Shown piece after piece: positions 1-6,039 of a stretch of DNA of 6,863 bases. The stretch covers positions 1-6,863 of the forward strand of contig CAUHAO010000039.1 in NCBI GenBank assembly GCA_959604355.1, given 5' to 3'. Under the pieces are notes generated by a model. It saw nothing but the letters and a program-made list of their open reading frames with translations, made no database searches and was not told the DNA's origin. Position 1 is the first letter of the stretch. Each line of letters begins with the position of its first letter. This DNA is from an uncultured Eubacteriales bacterium. GTDB taxonomy: Bacteria > Bacillota > Clostridia > Oscillospirales > UBA644. A program made the translations under genes and the position numbers.

Positions 1-373
1 TAAACGACAAAATCACGGCAGTCCTTGAAAGGAACGCAGAGCTTTGGGAGCGCGTCAACAATGAGTACGACGAAAGGATCGCCGCAAACGAAACGGACAT
101 GACCCTTGAGCTGAATGAAGCCGATCTCAACGATCTTTGCGAGGAGGATTATTCCTATGAGAGCTTTGTCAGAAATCTCGACACTCTGACCGAAAAGGAA
201 AGAGCGGCTCTTATTGCCGACCTTGACGAGCTTGCAAGGCTTGAGAAGCAGATCGATGAGATCTACGCCCGCATGACCGACGGGAACGCCGACAAGCTCT
301 ATGACGAGATCGACGCCGTAAACGACAAAATCACGGCAGTCCTTGAAAGGAACGCAGAGCTTTGGGAGCGCGT
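1..373 (+). repeat. Tandem repeat with 318-bp period in the first gene
   Basis: Bases 1-55 are identical to bases 319-373, an offset of 318 bases or exactly 106 codons. Downstream of the identical block the two copies diverge at the DNA level (56-98 against 374-416) while the protein stays similar: NNEYDERIAANETDM against SDEYDVKVAANDPDM. The first copy may extend further left, outside the window. The block of perfect identity next to a diverged block suggests recent recombination or gene conversion between older repeats. Confidence 0.9.
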
Positions 374-428
374 AAGTGATGAGTACGATGTTAAAGTCGC
401 TGCAAACGACCCGGATATGACCTTTTAA
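3..428 (+). CDS. Acidic helical repeat protein, 3' part only
   Basis: The reading frame is open from the left edge to the TAA at 426-428, so the gene starts outside the window. The ATG at 99 is an internal methionine: the residues before it (NDKITAVLERNAELWERV, then NNEYDERIAANETDM) are repeated 106 residues later as the C-terminus (NDKITAVLERNAELWERV, then SDEYDVKVAANDPDMTF). The visible 141 residues are very rich in Glu, Asp, Leu and Ala and look fully helical, probably coiled coil, with no membrane segment or catalytic motif in this part. The repeat shows the protein has at least parts of two copies of a roughly 106-residue unit. I do not recognise the family. It may be a surface, scaffold or extracytoplasmic protein, but the N-terminus that would show a signal peptide is missing. 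It points the same way as the two-component genes but is separated from them by 102 bases. Confidence 0.75.
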   Translation, partial: NDKITAVLERNAELWERVNNEYDERIAANETDMTLELNEADLNDLCEEDYSYESFVRNLDTLTEKERAALIADLDELARLEKQIDEIYARMTDGNADKLYDEIDAVNDKITAVLERNAELWERVSDEYDVKVAANDPDMTF

Positions 429-485
429 GCTCGGCGGCTGCGGCCCTTTGCTCTGCGAAAAAGGTACGGACAAGTCATAACCACA

Positions 486-510
486 GAGCCGTGTCCTGGC
501 GGCACGGCTC
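486..510 (+). promoter_or_regulatory. Hairpin in the leader of the response regulator gene
   Basis: GAGCCGTG at 486-493 pairs perfectly with CACGGCTC at 503-510 around a 9-base loop. No T-run follows, so it is a poor intrinsic terminator. It ends 11 bases before the GGAGG at 522-526, which is only four bases from the ATG at 531. It could be a 5'-leader structure affecting translation or RNA stability, or the stem of a terminator lacking a U-tract for the preceding gene. No clear sigma-A promoter is visible between 429 and 530. Confidence 0.4.
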
Positions 511-530
511 CGGATTCCAACGGAGGCGCT

Positions 531-1232
531 ATGAAACAGCTTATATACATCGCAGAGGATGAGAAAAACATAAGGGAGACACTTCAGCGATTTCTCGAAA
601 ATGACGGATACGAGGTGTGCGCGTTTGAAACCGGAGACGCGCTTTTAGGTGCGCTTTTTAAAAGACGCGCCGATCTTGTTATTCTTGACATAATGATGCC
701 CGGCACGGACGGACTGACCTGCTGCCGCCTCATTCGTGAGAAGGACAAGGTCCCGATCATTCTGCTCACGGCAAAAGACACCGAATACGACTACGTCAGC
801 GGAATTCTGCAGGGCGGGGACGACTATCTGACCAAGCCGTTTCGTCCTACGGTGCTTTTGATGCGGGTAAAGGCGCTTCTTCGCCGTGTGGAAATGGAGC
901 GCGGCACGGATCCCCTGGACAGGGATATTACAGTCGGCGATCTGCATTTTTCGGGCAAGGAGAAGAAGCTCTTTTGTAAGGGAAAGCCTCTCGCCCTCTC
1001 GCCGAACGAGATGAAAATGCTGTTGTTTTTGATGCATGGCAAGGGCAAGGCTTTTTCACGCGACGAGCTGCTTGACCACATCTGGGGATATAACGATGAT
1101 GTGGAAACCAGAGTGACCGACGAGACTCTTCGACGGATACGCAGCAAGCTTTCCTCGGCGGACAGCAGCGTGCTGATTGAAACAGTTTGGGGCTACGGCT
1201 ACCGGCTGCACTCGGGGGAGGGCGGAGAATGA
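531..1232 (+). CDS. OmpR/PhoB-family response regulator
   Basis: This 233-residue cytoplasmic transcription factor is the normal length for the family. The receiver domain (about 1-120) has the acidic pair E9-D10, the phospho-acceptor D53 in LVILDIMMPG, T80 in LLTAKD and K102 in DYLTKPF, so all switch residues are present. The winged-helix DNA-binding domain spans about 131-229, with the recognition-helix region TRVTDETLRRIRSKL at 193-207 and the closing wing VWGYGYRL at 219-226. The start at 531 has GGAGG at 522-526 with a tight four-base gap. The stop overlaps the start of the sensor kinase gene in an ATGA arrangement, so the two are translationally coupled and are almost certainly partners. 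A possible target is the surface-modification genes that follow. That is inferred from position only; I could not identify direct-repeat operators. Confidence 0.95.
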   Translation: MKQLIYIAEDEKNIRETLQRFLENDGYEVCAFETGDALLGALFKRRADLVILDIMMPGTDGLTCCRLIREKDKVPIILLTAKDTEYDYVSGILQGGDDYLTKPFRPTVLLMRVKALLRRVEMERGTDPLDRDITVGDLHFSGKEKKLFCKGKPLALSPNEMKMLLFLMHGKGKAFSRDELLDHIWGYNDDVETRVTDETLRRIRSKLSSADSSVLIETVWGYGYRLHSGEGGE

Positions 1233-2473
1233 AGCACATAAAAAGAAAAATAACGCTTTCCGTTCTCGGCACTATGCTGCTTGTTTTCGCTTCACTTCTC
1301 GCTGCCGTCAACATCTTTATTCCGAAATATCTGACGGCGGAGGCGCAGAAGGCGATCCTTTTGGAGGATGAGCAAAAGCCTCCCGTCCCGTTCTCCTATA
1401 TCTACGGCGGCGAGGCTGATGCTCAGGAGCATTTTCTGACGCCGAGCGTCAGATACCTTGAAATCGAGGGCGAGCTCTTCGAGACGGAATATCTCTCGAG
1501 AGCCGAGCAGCGGCTTCGGGAATACTGCCGGAGCGAGAAGCCCTCCGCCGATGAGTTTCACACCCTGAAAATCGGCGGAAGCCGCTTTGTTTTTCGCCTG
1601 ACTCAGGTTGAAGCCGACGAATATGAGGAGGCTTATTCTTACATTCTTTATGTGGATGTCGGTGCGGTTATGCAGTATGCGTCTTATCTGAACGCCGTGT
1701 TTTTTGCGGTGCTGACCGTTTTGACCGTATTGGTCTGCCTCTTCGGTTGGAGGCTCGGCGGCTATGTGGAGAGGGCGCATGAATCGCAAAACTGGTTTTT
1801 TCAAAATGTGTCGCATGAGTTGAAAACACCGATGATGGCAGTTCAGGGTTGTGCGGAGGGAATACATACCGGTGTTCTCGAACCTGTTGAAGCGTCCGGT
1901 GTGATCCTTGAAGAGAACGAGCGTATGTCCTCTCTGATAGAGGAGCTGCTTGCGCTCTCTAAGCTGGAGGCGGGACAGATCAAGGCGGACTTTCATTCGT
2001 CCGACGTGCGAGAGCTTCTGTATGACTGTATGCGCAGCACGGAAACTCTTGCAAAGCAAAAAAACCTTCGCATCATACCTCATTTTGACAACAGACCCGT
2101 TCTTGTAAGCTGTGACGAAATTCAGCTTCGCAGGGTTTTTACAAACATCATCACTAACGCTCTGCGCTATGCTGAAGAGGAAATAGAAATCGAATGTACG
2201 CAGGAAAGAGGAAAGGCCGTCATCCGTATCCGTGACGACGGCAAGGGCATTTCGCCCGAGCTGCTGCCGCATATCTTCGACCGCTTCTTCAGCACCCGAA
2301 AGGACGGAACAGGGATCGGTCTTGCCCTCGCAAGGGAGATAGTTGCACTGCACCGGGTAACTATCTCCCTTGCGAGGGCAAGGGAGATAGTTGCCCTGCA
2401 CAGGGGAACGATAAAAGCCGAAAACGACGGCGGAGCGGTGTTTGAGATCAGCCTGCCGGTCAAAAACAGGTAG
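1229..2473 (+). CDS. Membrane sensor histidine kinase with 16-residue insertion in the ATP-binding domain
   Basis: I choose the ATG at 1229 (414 residues): it overlaps the regulator stop as ATGA, has a purine-rich GGGGGAGGG stretch upstream, and is followed directly by a basic stretch and a membrane segment. An in-frame ATG at 1187 would only add residues translated from the regulator's 3' end. Layout: TM1 about 8-31, an extracytoplasmic sensor region of about 120 residues with no recognised domain, TM2 about 153-174, then almost directly the H-box SHELKTP with H196. There is little or no room for a HAMP linker. The ATPase domain has the N-box around N310 (TNALRY), DDGKG at 336-340, FDRFF at 350-354 and GTGIGLA at 360-366. 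After the helix LALAREIVALHR there is an extra VTISLARAREIVALHR (377-392) before the expected GTIKAEN. All catalytic boxes are intact, so the kinase may still work, but the insert lies between a core helix and the next strand. Confidence 0.93.
   Translation: MKHIKRKITLSVLGTMLLVFASLLAAVNIFIPKYLTAEAQKAILLEDEQKPPVPFSYIYGGEADAQEHFLTPSVRYLEIEGELFETEYLSRAEQRLREYCRSEKPSADEFHTLKIGGSRFVFRLTQVEADEYEEAYSYILYVDVGAVMQYASYLNAVFFAVLTVLTVLVCLFGWRLGGYVERAHESQNWFFQNVSHELKTPMMAVQGCAEGIHTGVLEPVEASGVILEENERMSSLIEELLALSKLEAGQIKADFHSSDVRELLYDCMRSTETLAKQKNLRIIPHFDNRPVLVSCDEIQLRRVFTNIITNALRYAEEEIEIECTQERGKAVIRIRDDGKGISPELLPHIFDRFFSTRKDGTGIGLALAREIVALHRVTISLARAREIVALHRGTIKAENDGGAVFEISLPVKNR
2321..2409 (+). repeat. Duplication-inversion (forward, inverted, forward) inside the kinase gene
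   Basis: Bases 2321-2344 and 2359-2382 form a perfect 24-bp inverted repeat with a 14-base spacer. Bases 2330-2361 and 2378-2409 form a direct repeat offset by 48 bases, with three mismatches in 32. The order is therefore forward copy, inverted copy, forward copy. The added length is exactly 48 bases, so the frame is kept and the inverted copy reads through without a stop, giving the extra residues 377-392. Because the forward sequence encodes the normal kinase motif (LAREIVALHR), the source is most likely local, for example template switching at a fold-back, rather than an incoming element. Confidence 0.93.
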
Positions 2474-2483
2474 TTTTATTTTA

Positions 2484-2513
2484 ATTGTCGCCCGCTTTTG
2501 CGGCAATAATATA
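2484..2513 (+). promoter_or_regulatory. Possible promoter and/or weak hairpin between kinase and lipoprotein genes
   Basis: TTGTCG at 2485-2490 and TAATAT at 2507-2512 (or AATATA at 2508-2513) lie 16-17 bases apart and each resembles a sigma-A box imperfectly. The same bases can fold: ATTGTCGC at 2484-2491 pairs with GCGGCAAT at 2500-2507, with one G-T pair and an 8-base loop, but no T-run follows. Either this is the promoter of the lipoprotein-MBOAT-DHHW unit or it is only a weak structure in a longer transcript from the regulator gene. Confidence 0.35.
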
Positions 2514-2552
2514 TAAACAGCAAATAATTGACAGAGAAAGGAAAATCCACTT

Positions 2553-3137
2553 ATGAAAAAGATACTTGCATTTGTCCTCGCTACCGTTATGGTTCTCTCA
2601 CTTGCCGCCTGCACCGATAAGGGCTCCGAAGGCGGTGCGACGTCGCCCTCCGGCGCTCAAACAAATCAGCCTAAAAGCGCATTGGAAATTCTCGAAAATG
2701 TCTGGGACAAATATTCACCCGATGACAAATTCCCCGCGGTGGGCGGTTCCCCTAAGCATATGAAGGACGACGCGCCCGGAAAATTCGATGTTAAGGACGC
2801 AGACGCCCTTGACTACGACCTCGGCTTCCCGAAGGCGAGCGCCTCCGAGATCGACGACGCCGCTTCACTCTCGCATATGATGAATCAGAACACGTTTACC
2901 TGCGGAGTGTATCACGTTAAAAACTCCGGCGGTGCCGAAGCTCTTGCAGGAAAGATCAAAGACAATATCCTTGTGAGGCAGTGGCTGTGCGGCTTCCCCG
3001 AAAAGCTCGTCATCCTGACCGTCGGCGATTATGTTATCTCCGTGTTCGGCGCCGGCGAGCTGATAGACACCTTCACCTCAAAGCTCACCGCCGCATACGG
3101 CTCCGCCAAGCAGCTTGTCGATGTGCCCATCGCATAA
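2553..3137 (+). CDS. Small lipoprotein, DUF4358-like
   Basis: This 194-residue protein has a clear lipoprotein signal: MKK, a hydrophobic stretch, and the lipobox LAAC with C20 as the predicted lipidated cysteine. A Gly/Ser/Thr/Gln-rich linker follows to about residue 41. The mature domain (about 42-194) has the pattern I associate with DUF4358 lipoproteins of clostridia: an N-terminal helix (ALEILENVWDKY), a central 'CGVYHVKN' strand, then a helix and a 'LVILTVGDYVISVFG' strand pair. The family assignment is from memory and unverified. AAAGGA at 2537-2542 sits ten bases before the ATG. The MBOAT gene begins nine bases after its stop, so the two are co-transcribed. It is likely an outer-face membrane-anchored accessory of the acyl-transfer pair downstream. 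It has no catalytic motif that I can name. Confidence 0.85.
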   Translation: MKKILAFVLATVMVLSLAACTDKGSEGGATSPSGAQTNQPKSALEILENVWDKYSPDDKFPAVGGSPKHMKDDAPGKFDVKDADALDYDLGFPKASASEIDDAASLSHMMNQNTFTCGVYHVKNSGGAEALAGKIKDNILVRQWLCGFPEKLVILTVGDYVISVFGAGELIDTFTSKLTAAYGSAKQLVDVPIA

Positions 3138-3146
3138 AGACGAGCC

Positions 3147-4544
3147 ATGCTGTTTTCAAGTATAACTTTTCTGTACTGCTTTCTGCCGTGCGTTCTGCTT
3201 GTATATTTCATTGTTCCCGACCGCATGAAGAACTTTGTTCTTCTGTCGTCGAGCCTGCTTTTCTACGGTTGGGGCGAGCCGAAATATCTTGCATTTATGC
3301 TCGCGTCGATCGCGCAGTCGTATATTGCCGCGCGCCTCGTCGAGCGCCTGCGCGGGACAGCAGGCGCAAGGCTTGTGACGGCTCTTTCTGCCGCTGCAAG
3401 TCTCGGCCTGCTCGCGTACTGTAAGTATGCTGACTTTTTTATCGAAAACTTCAACGCTTTGACGGGGCTTTCCGTCCCGCTCCTGAGGGTCGCGCTGCCC
3501 GTCGGCATCAGCTTCTATACCTTTCAGATCCTGAGCTACGTTATCGACGTTTACCGCGGCGACGTGCCCGCACAGCGCAATTTTATCGATCTTGCGATGT
3601 ATGTGGCGATGTTTCCGCAGCTTATAGCCGGGCCTATTGTTCGCTATTCCGACATCGCGGGAAGCCTGAAAAACCGAAGAACCTCTCTTGCCGACGCCTC
3701 GGAGGGGATAACGCGCTTTTCCGTCGGACTTGCAAAGAAGATCCTCCTTGCTAATCAGGCGGCGCTCATTGTGTCCGAATTCAAAGCGTCAGGCGAAAAA
3801 ACAGTGCTGTTTTATTGGCTGTATACCGTTTCATATATGCTGCACATCTATTTCGACTTTTCGGGATACTCCGACATGGCGATCGGCTTGGGGCGCATCT
3901 TCGGGTTCCGCTTCTCCGAGAACTTCAACTACCCTTATATTTCCTCAAGCATCACGGAATTCTGGCACCGCTGGCATATTTCTCTCGGCGGGTGGTTCCG
4001 CGATTACCTGTATATCCCGCTTGGCGGAAACCGAGTAAAGCCGCTGCGCCATGTTTTCAATATTCTTGTCGTGTGGGCAGCCACCGGCTTTTGGCACGGG
4101 GCAGCGTGGAATTTCATACTGTGGGGGCTGCTCTACGCCGTGCTGCTGCTGTTTGAAAAGTACGTTTTGCGCCCGAATATGCGCCTTAAAGTGCCGATGC
4201 ATATCTATACGCTGCTGTTTGTCGCCCTCGGCTTTATACTGTTTGACTCGGCAACTGTCGGCGATGCGCTTGTGTCCTTCAAGGCAATGTTCGGCTTCTC
4301 CGGGCTCCCTGCCGCAGATGCGGCTTCGCTGTATTATCTCAGAAGCAACGCCGTGCTGCTCGTCGTTTCCGCAGTAGGCGCGACGCCGCTGCCCAAACGT
4401 ATCTGTGAAAAAATCGGAGAAACGGCGCTCGGCAAAAGAATCTTTTCCGTTGCCGTGCCTGCTTCGGCGGCGGCGTTAATTGCCGTTTGCACCGCGTATC
4501 TTATAGACGGCTCTTTTAATCCGTTTGTTTATTTCAGATTCTGA
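3147..4544 (+). CDS. MBOAT-family O-acyltransferase, AlgI-like
   Basis: This 465-residue polytopic membrane protein has the length and motifs of the bacterial AlgI/DltB/PatA-type MBOAT group: FPQLIAGPIVRY at 156-167, YFDFSGYSDMAIG at 235-247, FWHRWHISLGGWFRDYLYIPLGG at about 272-294, and GFWHGAAWNFILWG at 314-327. H317 in GFWHG matches the invariant MBOAT histidine, and H274/H277 lie in the second conserved His motif. These enzymes take an acyl group, often acetyl, from a cytoplasmic donor and pass it across the membrane to a partner that modifies an extracellular polymer. The start has no strong Shine-Dalgarno sequence. It lies nine bases after the lipoprotein stop, so translational coupling is likely. 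The DHHW-type partner gene follows after 35 bases, as expected for this system. The substrate polymer is unknown because no polysaccharide biosynthesis genes are in view. Confidence 0.94.
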   Translation: MLFSSITFLYCFLPCVLLVYFIVPDRMKNFVLLSSSLLFYGWGEPKYLAFMLASIAQSYIAARLVERLRGTAGARLVTALSAAASLGLLAYCKYADFFIENFNALTGLSVPLLRVALPVGISFYTFQILSYVIDVYRGDVPAQRNFIDLAMYVAMFPQLIAGPIVRYSDIAGSLKNRRTSLADASEGITRFSVGLAKKILLANQAALIVSEFKASGEKTVLFYWLYTVSYMLHIYFDFSGYSDMAIGLGRIFGFRFSENFNYPYISSSITEFWHRWHISLGGWFRDYLYIPLGGNRVKPLRHVFNILVVWAATGFWHGAAWNFILWGLLYAVLLLFEKYVLRPNMRLKVPMHIYTLLFVALGFILFDSATVGDALVSFKAMFGFSGLPAADAASLYYLRSNAVLLVVSAVGATPLPKRICEKIGETALGKRIFSVAVPASAAALIAVCTAYLIDGSFNPFVYFRF

Positions 4545-4579
4545 TTTGCGGCCGTGCGTAAGCTCGACGGAGGTATTCC

Positions 4580-5680
4580 ATGAAAAAATTTCAACAAATA
4601 CTGACATTGGTCTTGTCTCTCGGCTTTCTTGCCGCATTTGCCGTCCTGACAATACTCTTGCCCGACGCTCCCGAATCGCAGTCCGAAAGACGCCTGCTGG
4701 CAAAGCGTCCGGCGCTGTCGCTTTCGTCCGTTGCGGACGGCAGCTTCATGAGCGGCTTTGAAAAATATATGCTCGATCAGTTTCCGCTGCGTGACAGCTT
4801 CCGTACCTTGAAGGCAGCCGCCGCTGCGAAGGTTTTTATGCAAAAAGACAACAACGGGCTGTATTCCGTCGGGGAGCATCTCTCAAAGCTTGATTTCCCG
4901 ACAAACTACCCGTCCGTTGACCATGCCGCAAGTCGCTTTCGGCATGTGTTTGACACCTATCTCAAGAATTCCGGAGCAAAAACATATCTGTGTGTGATCC
5001 CGGACAAAAACACTTTTATCGCATCGCAGAACGGCTATCCCGACAAGGATTACAACGCGCTCGTCAAGCGTCTGCAAAGCGGATTTCCGCAGGCGGAATA
5101 TATTGACATTTCAAAGCTTCTTTCACCGGATGATTTCTATTACACCGATTCGCATTGGCGGCAGGAGAAAATTTTAACGGCTGCCGCCGAAATTGCAAAA
5201 AAAATGGGTGCGGAGCCGATAGGGGAATGCGAGGTGCACGACACCGGCGTCCCTTTTTACGGCGTCTACTACGGTCAATCGGCGCTTCCGCACGCATCGG
5301 AGCCGTTTAGGTATCTTGACAACTCCGTGATACGCAGCCTGAAGGTATATAATGCCGAGACAGCGTCCGAGATACCGGTTTACGACCTCAAGGCGGCAGG
5401 CGGACGCGATCCATACGAGATGTTTCTCGGCGGTGCGCGTTCGATCATCACAATCACAAACCCAAACGTCGTGCGTGAACGCAGACTCGTCATTTTTCGT
5501 GATTCGTTCGGCAGCAGTATAGCCCCGCTTCTTGCGGCAGGGTATTCCGAGATAACGCTTGTCGATATCCGCTATATCTCGCCCTCGGCCCTTTCGAAGC
5601 TCGTTGATTTTTCCGGGGTCTCCGACGTGCTGTTCCTTTACTCCGCCTCGGTCATAAATAACAGCGAGACGATAAAATAG
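4580..5680 (+). CDS. DHHW-family (AlgJ/AlgX-like) surface acyl-transfer protein
   Basis: This 366-residue protein has an N-terminal uncleaved-type membrane anchor or signal (about 7-27) and an extracytoplasmic domain. Early on it has the family's ERRLLAKRPALS and FEKYMLDQFPLRD stretches (about 36-72). FYYTDSHW at 186-193 is the signature segment: D190-x-H192-W193 corresponds to the Asp-x-His of AlgX/AlgJ-like SGNH-fold proteins. Here the family name motif DHHW reads D-S-H-W. FRDSFGSSIAP at 306-316 would supply the nucleophile S309. Together D190, H192 and S309 form a plausible triad. GGAGG at 4569-4573 lies six bases before the ATG. As the last gene after the MBOAT enzyme, it likely takes the acyl group on the outside and transfers it to a wall or capsule polymer. 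No terminator directly follows; the next structure is the strong one at 5974-6020. Confidence 0.9.
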   Translation: MKKFQQILTLVLSLGFLAAFAVLTILLPDAPESQSERRLLAKRPALSLSSVADGSFMSGFEKYMLDQFPLRDSFRTLKAAAAAKVFMQKDNNGLYSVGEHLSKLDFPTNYPSVDHAASRFRHVFDTYLKNSGAKTYLCVIPDKNTFIASQNGYPDKDYNALVKRLQSGFPQAEYIDISKLLSPDDFYYTDSHWRQEKILTAAAEIAKKMGAEPIGECEVHDTGVPFYGVYYGQSALPHASEPFRYLDNSVIRSLKVYNAETASEIPVYDLKAAGGRDPYEMFLGGARSIITITNPNVVRERRLVIFRDSFGSSIAPLLAAGYSEITLVDIRYISPSALSKLVDFSGVSDVLFLYSASVINNSETIK

Positions 5681-5701
5681 CGGCCCCGAAGGCGGAGAGT
5701 T

Positions 5702-5923
5702 GAGAACGAGACAGCCATTCAGGAGGTGCTGTCCCGCCTAATCAAAAACAAAGCCGTCCTCATCATCGCCCACCGGATGCGCACCGTCTCCGGCGCAGAC
5801 AAGATCGTGGTGCTCAGGGACGGCGCGGTAGCCGAGCAGGGCTCGCCCGCAGAGCTGCTGCACTTTGCCCATATGGTGCAGCTCCGGACCGAAAGCCGGA
5901 GCTGGACGCTTGCGAAAGCATAA
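5702..5923 (+). pseudogene. 3' remnant of an ABC exporter ATPase gene
   Basis: The frame encodes ENETAIQEVLSRLIKNKAV, then LIIAHRMRTVSGADKIVVL and RDGAVAEQGSPAELL, ending at TAA 5921-5923. This is the stretch after Walker B in ABCB-type exporters: the helix after the D-loop, the H-loop His in IAHRM, and the usual 'ADKIVVLRDG..AEQGSP.EL' strand and helix. Walker A, Q-loop, signature, Walker B and the membrane domain are all absent, because the recognisable homology starts only 21 bases after the DHHW stop. It cannot be a working transporter. A GTG at 5726 with AGGAGG overlapping it could suggest a start, but nothing argues that the piece is functional. It contains a perfect 9-bp inverted repeat (5879-5887 and 5896-5904). 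It is probably the scar of a deletion that joined the DHHW gene end to the tail of a lost exporter. Confidence 0.85.
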
Positions 5924-5973
5924 AACGGTCTTATGCTCTGATAATACCCTTTTGCGGTGTTCGATATAAAAAG

Positions 5974-6020
5974 ATACCGGAAGCTCACACGAAGCATTGT
6001 GAGACCTTCCGGTATTTTTT
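5974..6020 (+). terminator. Strong bidirectional intrinsic terminator
   Basis: ATACCGGAAG at 5974-5983 pairs perfectly with CTTCCGGTAT at 6006-6015. The stem continues with CTCAC at 5984-5988 and GTGAG at 5999-6003 across a two-base bulge. Six Ts follow on the plus strand (6015-6020). On the minus strand the stem is followed by C and then five Ts (from 5972 downward, with one G/C at 5973). It therefore can end both the plus-strand unit from the left and the minus-strand NUDIX transcript from the right. Confidence 0.93.
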
Positions 6021-6039
6021 GTATTTAGATTTACATATC

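Noticed and set aside
99..428. ATG at 99 as the start of a 109-residue protein
   Set aside because: The frame is open to the left edge, and the residues before 99 recur in the C-terminal repeat, so 99 is inside a longer gene.
429..530. Sigma-A promoter before the response regulator
   Set aside because: TTGCTC near 448 and TCATAA near 475 have a spacing of about 21 bases and poor matches, so I do not call them.
1187..1228. ATG at 1187 as the start of the histidine kinase
   Set aside because: It would add 14 residues read out of frame from the regulator's conserved end; the ATG at 1229 has the better ribosome binding site and the usual ATGA overlap.
2484..2507. Intrinsic terminator after the kinase gene
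   Set aside because: The stem is short with a G-T pair and no T-run follows on the plus strand, so it is kept only as an uncertain regulatory region.
1292..2614. 440-codon open frame on the minus strand opposite the kinase gene
   Set aside because: It is antisense to a well-supported kinase, shows no recognisable domain, and is expected from the codon use of the sense strand. The repeat at 2321-2409 keeps both strands open by being palindromic.
5691..5710. Attachment-site copy of the tRNA 3' end near the ABC remnant junction
   Set aside because: GGCGGAGA is shared with the tRNA end at 6811-6818, but the match stops after about eight bases, which chance explains.
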